A stretch of DNA of 64,000 nt. It comes from GCA-002708315 sp963676635 (GTDB lineage: Bacteria; Bacteroidota; Bacteroidia; Bacteroidales; F082). The stretch spans positions 3,472,001-3,536,000 of the forward strand of contig OY781105.1 of NCBI GenBank assembly GCA_963676635.1, given 5' to 3'. The notes beneath the pieces are model-generated. The model worked only from the letters and a program-made list of their open reading frames with translations. It did no database searches and was not told the origin of the DNA. Positions 7,932-16,235 of this stretch are shown here, piece by piece (position 1 is the first letter of the stretch; each line of letters opens with the position of its first letter). Made by a program: the position numbers and the translations under genes.

Positions 7932-9158
7932 ATGTTCAATAGAATTTCGCTTGCGCTTATTAGTTTGCTTGTTATTACTTTTTCAGGATGTGATAACAAT
8001 GCTTCAAAAACAAATAATATTGAAATTGTTGAAGTAATTCCTCCAATCCCTGATATTCAATATGGTATTAATGTTGACAGTCTGGATGTTGTTAGGGATA
8101 TTGTTAAAAGAAATGAGTTCCTGGCAGATATTTTATTGCGTTTTGGGGCTGATTATAACGACATTGACTTTATAGCACGTCATACGAAAGATACATTCGA
8201 TGTGCGTAGGATAGTTGCTGGTAATAATTATTCTGCTATCTGTAAGAGGGATTCGATTCGGCAACTTCTTTATTTTGCTTACGAAAAATCTCCTTCGGAA
8301 TATGTGCTGTATAGCTTTGGTGATAGTGTTGTTGCCATTACCGGGAAGAAAGAAATTGTTGTTAAAAATGATGATGTTGATGGTGTTATTGAGTCTTCAT
8401 TGTGGAATTCAATTGTCGATATTGATTCTGATCCTAATCTGGCCAATGAGCTTTCTGAGATATATGCCTGGACTATTGATTTCTTTGGCCTCCAGAAGGG
8501 TGATGAGTACAAGGCCAGCTTCGAACGTAAGTATGTCGACTCAACATATATTGGTCTTGGTAAGGTAGAGGCTTCTGTTTTTTATCATGGAGGAGATACA
8601 TTGTATGCCTTTTATTTTGAGCAAAATGGTAAGGGCGATTATTTCGATGAAAAAGGAAATAGCCTTCAACGTACATTTCTAAAGGCTCCTTTAAGATATA
8701 CACGAATAAGTTCAAGATACTCTAACAGCCGTCTGCACCCAGTTCTTAAAATCCGACGTCCTCATCATGGTGTTGATTATGCAGCACCGGGAGGGACTCC
8801 TGTTCATACTGTTGGCGATGGTACTGTTGTAAAGAAGGGTTATCAGAAACGTGGTGGTGGTAATTATATTACTATTAAGCATAATGGTACATACTCAACT
8901 ACTTATATGCATCTGAAGGGGTATGCTAAAGGGATTAAGGTTGGTGATCATGTAAGGCAGGGTGATTTAATTGGCTATGTTGGTAAAACCGGACTAGCTA
9001 CTGGTAATCATCTCGATTTTCGTTTCTATCGTAATGGTAAGCCTATTGATCCACTTAAGGTTGAGTCGCCTCCGTCTTTGCCTATTGACACTGGCTATCA
9101 GGCTCAGTTTGACTCGGTGGTATCGCATTATCTTTTAGTACTTGATAGTATACAATAG
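7932..9158 (+). CDS. M23 family peptidase lipoprotein
   Basis: This is a 408-residue protein. I use the ATG at 7932; a TTG three codons earlier is also in frame. A lipoprotein signal ends in lipobox TFSGC. The N-terminal 240 residues are not recognised. The C-terminal peptidase M23 domain cuts peptide cross-links in peptidoglycan in active members: zinc ligands H278 and D282 (HHGVD), catalytic-type His in TYMHLKGY, and GNHLDFRFY near residue 360. The usual HxH motif reads HLD here (H360, D362), so the third zinc ligand would be Asp instead of His. Activity is therefore likely but not certain. It is 12 bases after lgt. Confidence 0.88.
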   Translation: MFNRISLALISLLVITFSGCDNNASKTNNIEIVEVIPPIPDIQYGINVDSLDVVRDIVKRNEFLADILLRFGADYNDIDFIARHTKDTFDVRRIVAGNNYSAICKRDSIRQLLYFAYEKSPSEYVLYSFGDSVVAITGKKEIVVKNDDVDGVIESSLWNSIVDIDSDPNLANELSEIYAWTIDFFGLQKGDEYKASFERKYVDSTYIGLGKVEASVFYHGGDTLYAFYFEQNGKGDYFDEKGNSLQRTFLKAPLRYTRISSRYSNSRLHPVLKIRRPHHGVDYAAPGGTPVHTVGDGTVVKKGYQKRGGGNYITIKHNGTYSTTYMHLKGYAKGIKVGDHVRQGDLIGYVGKTGLATGNHLDFRFYRNGKPIDPLKVESPPSLPIDTGYQAQFDSVVSHYLLVLDSIQ

Positions 9159-9225
9159 CATATCCTGTAATATTTTTTTAATCGTTCACTAAATTTGTCT
9201 AATGAAGAGTAGGAAGGAGTATATT

Positions 9226-9335
9226 TTCTCACCTGTCAGACTTCCTGTTTCTATTTGTGCTGTTGGTCATTTTCTTTTGTGATTTTACTCATTCTATTTT
9301 GTGTAAAGGCGCGTTCTCATTTGTGTAACGACTAC
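9226..9335. repeat. Degenerate tandem array, 22-bp period (TTCTCA-n-TTGTG family)
   Basis: TTGTG occurs at 9255, 9277, 9299 and 9321, exactly 22 bases apart. A weaker fifth unit starts at 9226 (TTCTCAcCTGT). Each unit begins TTCTnn or TTTCTn seven bases before TTGTG. The same unit family is found at 33637-33790 in better-preserved form. It lies directly after the M23 peptidase gene in the longest gene-free gap of the window. No coding potential was recognised. Confidence 0.75.
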
Positions 9336-9360
9336 CTATATTAGTTTGGTTTATATTTTA

Positions 9361-9414
9361 GTCAAGACCAGAATCGAATCAGGTCAAGACCAGAATTAAA
9401 ACAGGTCAAGACTA
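9361..9414. repeat. Tandem array of GTCAAGACCAGAAT units, 22-bp period
   Basis: GTCAAGACCAGAAT starts at 9361 and 9383, with a third partial copy (GTCAAGACTA) at 9405, each 22 bases apart. Spacer bases between copies end in CAG. It follows the degenerate TTCTCA array by 25 bases. Confidence 0.75.
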
Positions 9415-9792
9415 ATTTTCATATTAACGAAGGAAAAAGAATCCGACATTGAGCAAAAAAGAACAAAATCAATAAAAGTAAAAATATGCTGTAAGCCTAA
9501 TCTGTAAGACATCAAAAATGTCAATAGATGTATTAAGTTAGGTTATTCATTTTTTATTACTTTCCCCAGAAAGTTTGCTTAATCCATTAGAAGACGGATT
9601 TGTCTTTATGAAATGATTAACTGTTAAAGTGATGATATGTAATGATAGCTTTTTAATTATTGGATTTGTACTTATTACGTTGGATAAAGTATTGTTGTAG
9701 CTGAACAGTTCTGTATTTGTAATCTTGCATGATAGCAGTTTGGCAATTTCAATCTTTAACAAAAAAATACCATATTTTAACACTTAAAGCAT
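9415..9792. other. Gene-free stretch without a recognisable feature
   Basis: This stretch of about 380 AT-rich bases lies between the repeat arrays and the HAD phosphatase promoter. A small inverted repeat (GACAT-n-ATGTC) lies near 9509-9523. A minus-strand frame of 78 codons (9547-9783) has no recognisable protein features, and I do not call it a gene. Confidence 0.5.
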
Positions 9793-9800
9793 TATTTTTG
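9793..9800 (+). promoter_or_regulatory. Putative -7 box of the HAD phosphatase gene
   Basis: TATTTTTG matches TAnnTTTG. The GTG start codon at 9822 follows 21 bases later, supporting that start. Confidence 0.5.
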
Positions 9801-9821
9801 CCCACCTAAAATGATATTACA

Positions 9822-10523
9822 GTGAAGGACAGAATAACACATGTTTTTTTTGATCTGGACAGAACCTTGTGGGACTTTGAGAAAAGTGCACTGCAGGCTT
9901 TTGAAAAGATTTATGACAAATTTAATTTGAAAAAGCTGGGAGTTACGGATGTTGAGGCTTTTCATGAGGCTTATACCGTTCATAACGACAGACTTTGGGA
10001 TAAATACCGTAAGGGCCAAATTACTAAAGATGTGTTGCGTGGTAAGAGATTTGCCTTAACACTTAAAGATTTTGGTATAATTGATATTAAATTGGGTGAG
10101 CTTATTGGGGATGAATATGTTAGAATAAGCCCACTGATAGTTAACCTGTTTCCTAATTCTGAAGAGGTTATTGAGTATCTGGCTCCTAAATATAATCTGC
10201 ATATAATTACTAATGGTTTTAGCGAAGTTCAGTTTATTAAGCTTAAGTCGGCAGGATTGGATAAATATTTTGATAAAGTTATCACATCAGAAGAAGCTGG
10301 TGCAAAGAAGCCTGATCCGATTATATTTGATTACGCTCTTGAAAAGGCAGGTGCCGAAGCAAAGAACAGTGTTATGATTGGTGATGATTATGAAGTGGAT
10401 ATTATGGGTGCAAGGGATGTTGGTATTGACCAGATTTTCTTTGATCCTGAAGATAATCACCAGGAAAATGGCAAGTGCACATACCATATAAATGACCTTA
10501 AAGAGATAATAGGTATATTGTAA
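9822..10523 (+). CDS. HAD family hydrolase, YjjG-type nucleotidase
   Basis: This 233-residue soluble phosphatase has the HAD motifs in order: FFDLDRTLWDFE with nucleophile D11 and acid/base D13, IITNG (motif II), the Lys of KKPDP, and MIGDDYEVDIMGA (motif IV). The DLDRTLWDFE form and the alpha-helical cap are typical of the YjjG pyrimidine 5'-nucleotidase subfamily, which removes phosphate from (often non-canonical) nucleotides. The start is GTG: an ATG at 9811 is out of frame, and motif I needs residues from 9822 on. It stands alone, with convergent genes downstream. Confidence 0.85.
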   Translation: MKDRITHVFFDLDRTLWDFEKSALQAFEKIYDKFNLKKLGVTDVEAFHEAYTVHNDRLWDKYRKGQITKDVLRGKRFALTLKDFGIIDIKLGELIGDEYVRISPLIVNLFPNSEEVIEYLAPKYNLHIITNGFSEVQFIKLKSAGLDKYFDKVITSEEAGAKKPDPIIFDYALEKAGAEAKNSVMIGDDYEVDIMGARDVGIDQIFFDPEDNHQENGKCTYHINDLKEIIGIL

Positions 10524-10560
10524 GCTTGTTAAGATAGTTTTGTTTTGATCCTTGGTCGTG

Positions 10561-10601
10561 AGGCACTTCAATATTCATGTTTACTTACTGAATCAGTGCC
10601 T
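10561..10601. terminator. Possible weak hairpin between convergent genes
   Basis: AGGCACT at 10561 pairs with AGTGCCT at 10595 around a 27-base loop. It lies between the convergent HAD and psd genes. There is no clear T run, so a terminator role is only possible. Confidence 0.3.
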
Positions 10602-10630
10602 TCTATACTGTAAGTTGCGGAATAACCATC

Positions 10631-11287
10631 TTACTTAAAGTTGGCAATAACTGTTTTTTTGCCTGTTACTTTGTCTCCAATTTTTACCTGAACTTTAACA
10701 TCGGTTGGAAGAAAGAAGTCCACACGTGAACCAAACCTGATTATTCCAAATTCTTCTCCTTGCTTTGCCAGATGATATTTTTTTACATAACTTACAATTC
10801 TGCGAGCCATTACACCAGCTATCTGTCGTACCAACACTTCCTCGCCATTACTAGCTTTTACAACTACTGTATTACGCTCATTATCCAGTGATGATTTAGG
10901 ATTATAAGCTGCAAGGTGTTTCCCTTTATGATATTCTACATAAGATACTTTACCACTAACAGGATACCAGTTTACATGAACATTGAATGGTGACATAAAT
11001 ACCGACACCACAATTCTTTTATCATTAAAATATTCAGGTTCATTTACTTCTTCAATGGCAACGACTTTCCCGTCGGCGGATGAAATAATAGCGTTACTGT
11101 CAAAGTTGACAATACGTCTGGGTACTCTGAAAAAACTTATTGTCCAGATAAACCAGCCAGCAAGACCAATATAAATCAAAATTTCAAGGTAAAGCAGCGG
11201 GTTTGTTAACCAGTTTATTACCGATAGCACGGCCAGAATTATAAAGGCTGTGAATATTATTTTGTATCCTTCTTTATGGATATACAT
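10631..11287 (-). CDS. psd: Phosphatidylserine decarboxylase, short archaeal-type form
   Basis: This 218-residue membrane-bound enzyme converts phosphatidylserine to phosphatidylethanolamine. Two hydrophobic segments lie near the N-terminus (about residues 10-25 and 30-52). Conserved features are SADGKVVAIEEV, VSVFMSPFNVHVNW and the self-cleavage site in FGSRVDFFLP; Ser187 would become the pyruvoyl prosthetic group of the alpha chain. The length fits the short PSD-B-related form, not the 290-residue E. coli enzyme. It follows cdsA by two bases, so CDP-diacylglycerol synthesis and PE synthesis are encoded in one operon. Confidence 0.94.
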   Translation of the reverse strand: MYIHKEGYKIIFTAFIILAVLSVINWLTNPLLYLEILIYIGLAGWFIWTISFFRVPRRIVNFDSNAIISSADGKVVAIEEVNEPEYFNDKRIVVSVFMSPFNVHVNWYPVSGKVSYVEYHKGKHLAAYNPKSSLDNERNTVVVKASNGEEVLVRQIAGVMARRIVSYVKKYHLAKQGEEFGIIRFGSRVDFFLPTDVKVQVKIGDKVTGKKTVIANFK

Positions 11288-11289
11288 AG

Positions 11290-12105
11290 TTAAAATAAGT
11301 TTATTGTAACAAAAACCATAGGTGTTGCAAAGATAACAGCATCCAGTCTGTCGAGCACCCCTCCGTGTCCTGGAAATATCTTACCTGAATCTTTAACACC
11401 TGCATTTCTTTTAAGTAACGATTCAGCCAGATCGCCAAGAGTACCGCTAATAACAATAACAACAGCAATTACCAACCATCGTATTAATGAAATATCTGTA
11501 AAGAAAATTGACAGGATAAAAGCGGCTACCAGTGCAAATAATAAGCCTCCGATACTGCCTTCCCAGGTTTTTTTTGGAGATATTCTTTCAAATAGTTTGT
11601 GTTTTCCAAATAAACTGCCTGTAAGGTAGGCCATTACATCGCTGGTCCAAGTGAGAATAAAAAGACCAAGAATCAGGCTGATACGCACTTTATCCACTCC
11701 GCCAAAATAAAACAATGAATTCATCAGCCCCAGCGGTAACGAAATATAGATTATTCCGGTTATTTTCTGTGATATAATTTTCCAGTCGGACCCTGTTCGT
11801 TTGTTAAGCATGTCAGCAATAATCTGTACAAACAAAATAACGAATATGAGTGCATTTGAGCGTATGTCTATTATGCCAAGACCCGAAAGGCCGACAATTG
11901 CATAGACCATTATACCTGCAAAATAAAAATATAAAGGAAGGTGCTTATCATTGTCTTTCTTAATCAGAAGCATGTATTCATGAAGCCCCACCATATTAAA
12001 TACAGCAAACACTGTAAAAAAAGCAAGCTGGTTCAGCAATAGCGATCCAATTACAAGTACAATAAATACAATGCCTGTTAAGGTTCTGGTATATATATCT
12101 TTCAG
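11290..12105 (-). CDS. cdsA: Phosphatidate cytidylyltransferase, unusual start
   Basis: This multi-pass inner-membrane enzyme makes CDP-diacylglycerol from phosphatidic acid and CTP. The C-terminal CdsA signature is SPKKTWEGSIGG together with FPGHGGVLDRLDAV. The first in-frame conventional start is TTG at 12039, but conserved N-terminal sequence continues upstream (YTRTLTGIVFIVLVIGSLL, the usual first helix), and the frame is open to 12126. I place the start at the CTG codon at 12105 (giving KDIYTRT and 271 residues, the usual length); ATC at 12111 is another option. A TAnnTTTG box just upstream (12137-12144) agrees with a start near 12105. The exact start remains uncertain. Confidence 0.88.
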   Translation of the reverse strand: MKDIYTRTLTGIVFIVLVIGSLLLNQLAFFTVFAVFNMVGLHEYMLLIKKDNDKHLPLYFYFAGIMVYAIVGLSGLGIIDIRSNALIFVILFVQIIADMLNKRTGSDWKIISQKITGIIYISLPLGLMNSLFYFGGVDKVRISLILGLFILTWTSDVMAYLTGSLFGKHKLFERISPKKTWEGSIGGLLFALVAAFILSIFFTDISLIRWLVIAVVIVISGTLGDLAESLLKRNAGVKDSGKIFPGHGGVLDRLDAVIFATPMVFVTINLF

Positions 12106-12136
12106 TTTGATAAAGCCCCGATTTTAAATTGACGTG

Positions 12137-12144
12137 CAAAACTA
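12137..12144 (-). promoter_or_regulatory. Putative -7 box of cdsA-psd
   Basis: On the minus strand this is TAGTTTTG, a match to TAnnTTTG. It is 31 bases upstream of the proposed CTG start and lies in the short gap after the LUD gene, so cdsA-psd may have its own promoter inside the larger block. Confidence 0.45.
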
Positions 12145-12172
12145 ATAAAAAAAAGCTCACACATATCTCATA

Positions 12173-12814
12173 TTATAAATCGTCAATAAAAACAACAACA
12201 AGATTAGCAGGTCCGTGTGCTCCCATTACCAAAGTTTTTTCAATATCTGCAGTACGACTAGGCCCTGTTATAAGAGATATTTGCGAAGGAAGCCCCTCGG
12301 GGTATCTTTTTCTCATACCTGAAAGAGCATCTTTTATTTCAGGAACTACCTGTGATGCTCTTGCAATCACAATATGAGTTTCAGGAAAGACATACATTCT
12401 CCTGCCACTTTCCAGCGCTGAGCTTACCATTATACTCCCTGTCCTTGAAATAAGAAACTCGCAACTGGTGATTCCTGTATTTACTTCAAGGAAATCTTTA
12501 TCATACGACAATGTTTTAATGTCATTATTTGCCAGGCTTTCGCAGATAGGCTTGCTATTACAGATAATATTTTTTAGCTGCTGCTTATTGATCAGGTCGA
12601 TAATATTTTCTATTGCTTCCTGTTCATTAGCACAATAAAGAAAAGCACCTCCGGCGGCAACCAGATTAGTAGCAAATTCCACTTCTGGCACTTCCTTTTG
12701 GGCAGCATATACAGGAGTTACAAAATCCACATTCTTGGTTGTGATATCCTGTTTATCGATAAGAGCATTTCTTATCTCTTTCAGTACCTTTTCTTTACTA
12801 GTGCTTTCTTTCAT
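12173..12814 (-). CDS. LUD domain protein (LutC/YkgG family)
   Basis: This is a 213-residue LUD-domain protein. Features are the glycine-rich FATNLVAAGGAFLYC near the N-terminus, SRTGSIMVSSALESGRRMYVFPE in two blocks, and the C-terminal LITGPSRTADIEKTLVMG-AHGP segment that is characteristic of LutC. In Bacillus, LutC works with LutA and LutB in lactate oxidation. Here it sits alone between ftsH and cdsA; a LutA-like gene occurs at 27878 but no LutB is in the window. The catalytic role is therefore uncertain. It begins eight bases after ftsH ends and is probably co-transcribed with it. Confidence 0.88.
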   Translation of the reverse strand: MKESTSKEKVLKEIRNALIDKQDITTKNVDFVTPVYAAQKEVPEVEFATNLVAAGGAFLYCANEQEAIENIIDLINKQQLKNIICNSKPICESLANNDIKTLSYDKDFLEVNTGITSCEFLISRTGSIMVSSALESGRRMYVFPETHIVIARASQVVPEIKDALSGMRKRYPEGLPSQISLITGPSRTADIEKTLVMGAHGPANLVVVFIDDL

Positions 12815-12822
12815 TCAGAATA

Positions 12823-14919
12823 TTATTCTTTAGTAATGTAATCTGAATCATCCTTAGCTACATCTTCTTTTTTGTCGACCTTTTTAATGGCTTTCTTTTT
12901 CGAAGATGATGCTTTTTTTTTCTCAGACGGACTTTCCATCTCTTTCAGCAGATTTGTATCAGTTCCCCATAGACGCTTGCCAAATACACTTTCCAAGTCT
13001 TCACTGAAGATGACTTCTTTCTCAAGAAGATGTTCAGCAAGTTTCTCAAGACCTTCTTTATTTTCATTCAGCGTTTTAACAGCTCGTGAGTATGCATCCT
13101 CAACAATTCTGCTAATTTCATTATCAATAGTTTCAGCAGTCTTTTCACTGAAAGGTTTGCTGAACGAATATTCTGATTGACCAGTTGAGTCATAGAAGCT
13201 TAAGTTTCCTATTTTTTCACTTAACCCGTAATAAGTCACCATGGCATATGCCTGTTTGGTAGCTTTTTCGAGATCGTTAAGAGCGCCTGTTGATATTTTT
13301 CCAAAGATAACCTGTTCAGCAGCACGTCCACCAAGAGTAGCTGTCATTTCATCAAACATCTGATCATATGTAGTTATCTGACGTTCTTCAGGCAGATACC
13401 AGGCAGCACCCAAAGCTTTGCCGCGTGGCACAATAGTAACTTTTACAAGAGGATGTGCATGTTCCATAAGCCAGCTTATTGAAGCGTGGCCTGCCTCATG
13501 GAATGCAACAACTTTCTTTTCGTCAGGAGAGATTATTTTATTTTTCTTTTCCAGTCCGCCGATTATTCTGTCAATGGCATCCAGAAAGTCTTGTTTAGCT
13601 ATACTCTTGTGGTTCGATCTTGCAGCGATAAGAGCAGCTTCATTACATACATTAGCAATATCAGCACCAGAGAAACCTGGGGTTTGCTTGGCAAGGAAAT
13701 CACCTTTAACATTTTTAGAAAGCTTAAGAGGCTTCATATGCACAGCAAATATCTGCTTACGTTCTTCCAGGTCAGGGAGCTCAACGTGAATCTGTCTGTC
13801 GAATCTGCCGGCACGCATAAGCGCTTTATCAAGGATGTCAGCACGGTTAGTGGCTGCAAGAATAATAACACCTGAGTTTGGTGAGAATCCGTCCATTTCT
13901 GTCAGAAGTTGGTTCAGAGTATTCTCTCTTTCGTCATTTGCTCCTGTTACTTGATTTTTACCTCTGGCACGACCGATAGCATCAATCTCATCAATAAAAA
14001 TAATGCTTGGTGATTTTTCTTTAGCTTGTTTAAAGAGGTCACGAACACGTGATGCTCCAACTCCTACAAACATCTCAACAAAATCAGATCCTGATATAGA
14101 GAAAAACGGGACATCAGCTTCACCTGCAACAGATTTGGCAAGTAATGTCTTACCAGTTCCCGGAGGGCCTACCAGCAGTACTCCACGTGGGATTTTACCA
14201 CCTAGCTTTGTGTACTTGTCGGGTTTCTTAAGAAAGTCAACGATTTCTGTAATCTCTACTTTTGCCTCTTCAAGTCCTGCTACATCTTTAAATGTGATAT
14301 TAACGCTGGTATTTTTATCGTAGACTTGCGCTTTTGATTTTCCAATATTGAATATTTGTCCACCGGCACCTCCGCCACCACGACTCATCATACGCATAAA
14401 GAGAAACCAAATGCCAATGATTATTGCAATGGGGAATATCCAACCGAGAATTTCAGTGCCCCAATCATGACGCGTTTCTGTTTCCACATACACAGGGTTA
14501 GGGTTGTTTTCCTGAGCTGTTTCTACATCAGTATAAAACTTGTCAATAGACCCTACATTGTAATAGTATTGATAACTTTCACCACCAAATGTTGTATTAG
14601 TTGAGTTTACATCTTTGTATTTTTCCTTGTTAAGGCTTTCTTTCTTAATGTAAATCTCTGCTGTTTCTTTATTTACCAACATTATCTTGGCAACATCACC
14701 ATCTTCAAGCATGATTTTTAAATCACGCCAATCAGTCTTTTTGCCACTTTCACCCGTATTCAATAACTGAATACCTATCAGTACAACAGCAAGAATGCCA
14801 TAAATCCAATAGAAATTGAACTTAGGCTTACCATTTTTTCCCGTTCCTTTTATGGGATTTAATGGGTTCTTGTCAGTCTTCTTATTGTTTTGCTCTTTAT
14901 TTATTTTATTATCTGCCAT
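12823..14919 (-). CDS. ftsH: ATP-dependent zinc metalloprotease FtsH
   Basis: This 698-residue membrane protease degrades misassembled membrane proteins and regulatory proteins. One TM lies near residues 35-53, followed by a periplasmic FtsH-extracellular domain, and a second TM near 157-178. The AAA domain has Walker A GPPGTGKT (251-258), Walker B IIFIDEIDAIG (about 306-316) and the second region of homology with arginine fingers (RAGRFDRQ). The zinc site is HEAGH (474-478) with a downstream Asp ligand in ALNDLEKA. The tail is Lys-rich and low in complexity (KKKASSSKKKAIKK). All catalytic residues are intact. It follows rsfS by 20 bases. Confidence 0.97.
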   Translation of the reverse strand: MADNKINKEQNNKKTDKNPLNPIKGTGKNGKPKFNFYWIYGILAVVLIGIQLLNTGESGKKTDWRDLKIMLEDGDVAKIMLVNKETAEIYIKKESLNKEKYKDVNSTNTTFGGESYQYYYNVGSIDKFYTDVETAQENNPNPVYVETETRHDWGTEILGWIFPIAIIIGIWFLFMRMMSRGGGGAGGQIFNIGKSKAQVYDKNTSVNITFKDVAGLEEAKVEITEIVDFLKKPDKYTKLGGKIPRGVLLVGPPGTGKTLLAKSVAGEADVPFFSISGSDFVEMFVGVGASRVRDLFKQAKEKSPSIIFIDEIDAIGRARGKNQVTGANDERENTLNQLLTEMDGFSPNSGVIILAATNRADILDKALMRAGRFDRQIHVELPDLEERKQIFAVHMKPLKLSKNVKGDFLAKQTPGFSGADIANVCNEAALIAARSNHKSIAKQDFLDAIDRIIGGLEKKNKIISPDEKKVVAFHEAGHASISWLMEHAHPLVKVTIVPRGKALGAAWYLPEERQITTYDQMFDEMTATLGGRAAEQVIFGKISTGALNDLEKATKQAYAMVTYYGLSEKIGNLSFYDSTGQSEYSFSKPFSEKTAETIDNEISRIVEDAYSRAVKTLNENKEGLEKLAEHLLEKEVIFSEDLESVFGKRLWGTDTNLLKEMESPSEKKKASSSKKKAIKKVDKKEDVAKDDSDYITKE

Positions 14920-14939
14920 TCTGTCGTGTTTATGAGAAC

Positions 14940-15317
14940 CTATTCAGCATCATCATATCGTGTTATAACTGCATCAGCCCAAAGGTCTTCCAATTTATAG
15001 AACTCTCTGATGTCTTCACGAAAAATGTGAATAACAACGTCGAAGTAGTCAATCAAAATCCATTCCGAATTTTCTGTTCCTTCCTGATGAAAGGGTTTAG
15101 TGCCACAGTTTTCCTGTACTTTTTCGATAATATTATCAAAAATAGCATCAACTTGTGTGGTTGAAGTGCCATGACATATGATAAAGTAATCTGATACAGC
15201 ATCAGAAATGCCCTTTAAATCAAGACTTAATACTTTTTTTGCTTTTTTATCTTGCATTGCCTGTATAACATTCTCAACTATGCATACTGTATTATCTGTT
15301 ACTTTGTCTTTTCGCAT
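14940..15317 (-). CDS. rsfS: Ribosomal silencing factor RsfS
   Basis: This 125-residue protein of the RsfS/Iojap/YbeB family binds ribosomal protein uL14 and blocks joining of the 30S and 50S subunits when nutrients are short. Recognisable segments are KAKKVLSLDLKGISDAVSDY, FIICHGTSTTQVDAI and the C-terminal WILIDYFDVVIHIFREDIR followed by FYKLEDLWADA. It is the first gene of the rsfS-ftsH-LUD block, an arrangement common in Bacteroidota. Confidence 0.95.
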   Translation of the reverse strand: MRKDKVTDNTVCIVENVIQAMQDKKAKKVLSLDLKGISDAVSDYFIICHGTSTTQVDAIFDNIIEKVQENCGTKPFHQEGTENSEWILIDYFDVVIHIFREDIREFYKLEDLWADAVITRYDDAE

Positions 15318-15341
15318 ATAACTATAACTATTATTATTTTA

Positions 15342-15349
15342 CAAAACTA
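15342..15349 (-). promoter_or_regulatory. Putative -7 box of the rsfS-ftsH operon
   Basis: TAGTTTTG on the minus strand, matching TAnnTTTG, 24 bases upstream of the rsfS start. Confidence 0.5.
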
Positions 15350-15418
15350 ATAAATAAAGGTTGACGTTAAATCATCCTGACTGATTTTATCGTTTTTTAA
15401 TAGAAGAGAAATAATTAT

Positions 15419-15426
15419 TATTTTTG
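15419..15426 (+). promoter_or_regulatory. Putative -7 box of birA
   Basis: TATTTTTG matches TAnnTTTG and ends 13 bases before the birA start, implying a very short leader. Confidence 0.45.
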
Positions 15427-15439
15427 TTCATATTTATAG

Positions 15440-16183
15440 ATGATGAATTTTAATGTAATCAGAAAAGAGGTAGTTGATTCTACAAACAACTATGCCGTAG
15501 AACTTATCAGGAGGGGTGAATTAAACAATGGTGATGTGATTCTGGCTCGTGAACAGGATATGGGAAGAGGCTATGGCAATAACGTTTGGGAAAGTGAACC
15601 GGGCAAAAATATTACGATGAGCATATGCTTCAAACCAGAGAATATTAATGCATCTGATCAGTTTATACTCACTAAAATGTTGTCTCTTGCAGTTGTTGAT
15701 GCTATCTCTGGTTTAATTAAAAGGGATGATGTATCTGTAAAATGGCCTAACGATATATATATAGGTGATATGAAAGCAGCAGGGATATTAGTTCAGAATT
15801 ATATTGCAGGCAGTAAAATTGATACTATTATCGCTGGCATCGGATTGAATGTTAATCAGCAAGTCTTTCTGTCAGATGCTCCAAATCCTGTGTCTTTAAG
15901 GAACTTTACTGCGGATGATTTCGATATTGAAATGGTTCTTTCAATAATTCTGGACAAAATAGATGATTATTACTGTGGTGCCCCGGATGATGATTTGCAG
16001 AAAAAACTTGATTCAAAATATCTGTCAAAGCTTTACAGACATAAAATATCAGCCAAATATGAAGCTGAAGGGATTGCATTTGAAGGTATTATTACCGGAG
16101 TTGATGAATACGGCCGGCTAACTATTACAAATTCAGAAGGTCAACATAAGTTATTTGCTCACAAAGAAGTAAAATTCCTTTAG
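15440..16183 (+). CDS. birA: Biotin-[acetyl-CoA-carboxylase] ligase, catalytic type
   Basis: This 247-residue enzyme attaches biotin, via biotinyl-AMP, to the carrier protein of biotin-dependent carboxylases. It has the ligase signature AREQDMGRGYGNNVWES (the GRGxxG nucleotide-binding loop), the catalytic Lys segment VKWPNDIYIG, and AGILVQ plus IAGIGLNVNQ. It lacks the N-terminal winged helix of E. coli BirA, so it is a monofunctional enzyme and not a repressor. The C-terminal SH3-like domain (IITGVDEYGRLTI) is present. A second ATG three bases on (15443) is an equally possible start. Confidence 0.95.
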   Translation: MMNFNVIRKEVVDSTNNYAVELIRRGELNNGDVILAREQDMGRGYGNNVWESEPGKNITMSICFKPENINASDQFILTKMLSLAVVDAISGLIKRDDVSVKWPNDIYIGDMKAAGILVQNYIAGSKIDTIIAGIGLNVNQQVFLSDAPNPVSLRNFTADDFDIEMVLSIILDKIDDYYCGAPDDDLQKKLDSKYLSKLYRHKISAKYEAEGIAFEGIITGVDEYGRLTITNSEGQHKLFAHKEVKFL

Positions 16184-16235
16184 ATTCCAGCTCTGGAATT
16201 ATTGCTGATAATTCAAAACTCAAAATAAAGGAATG

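Noticed and set aside
9547..9783. 78-codon minus-strand frame in the gap after the M23 peptidase
   Set aside because: No recognisable features, low-complexity AT-rich composition, no plausible neighbour coupling. Not called a gene.
13418..13875. Long plus-strand frames inside ftsH
   Set aside because: They are shadows of the conserved ftsH coding sequence on the other strand.
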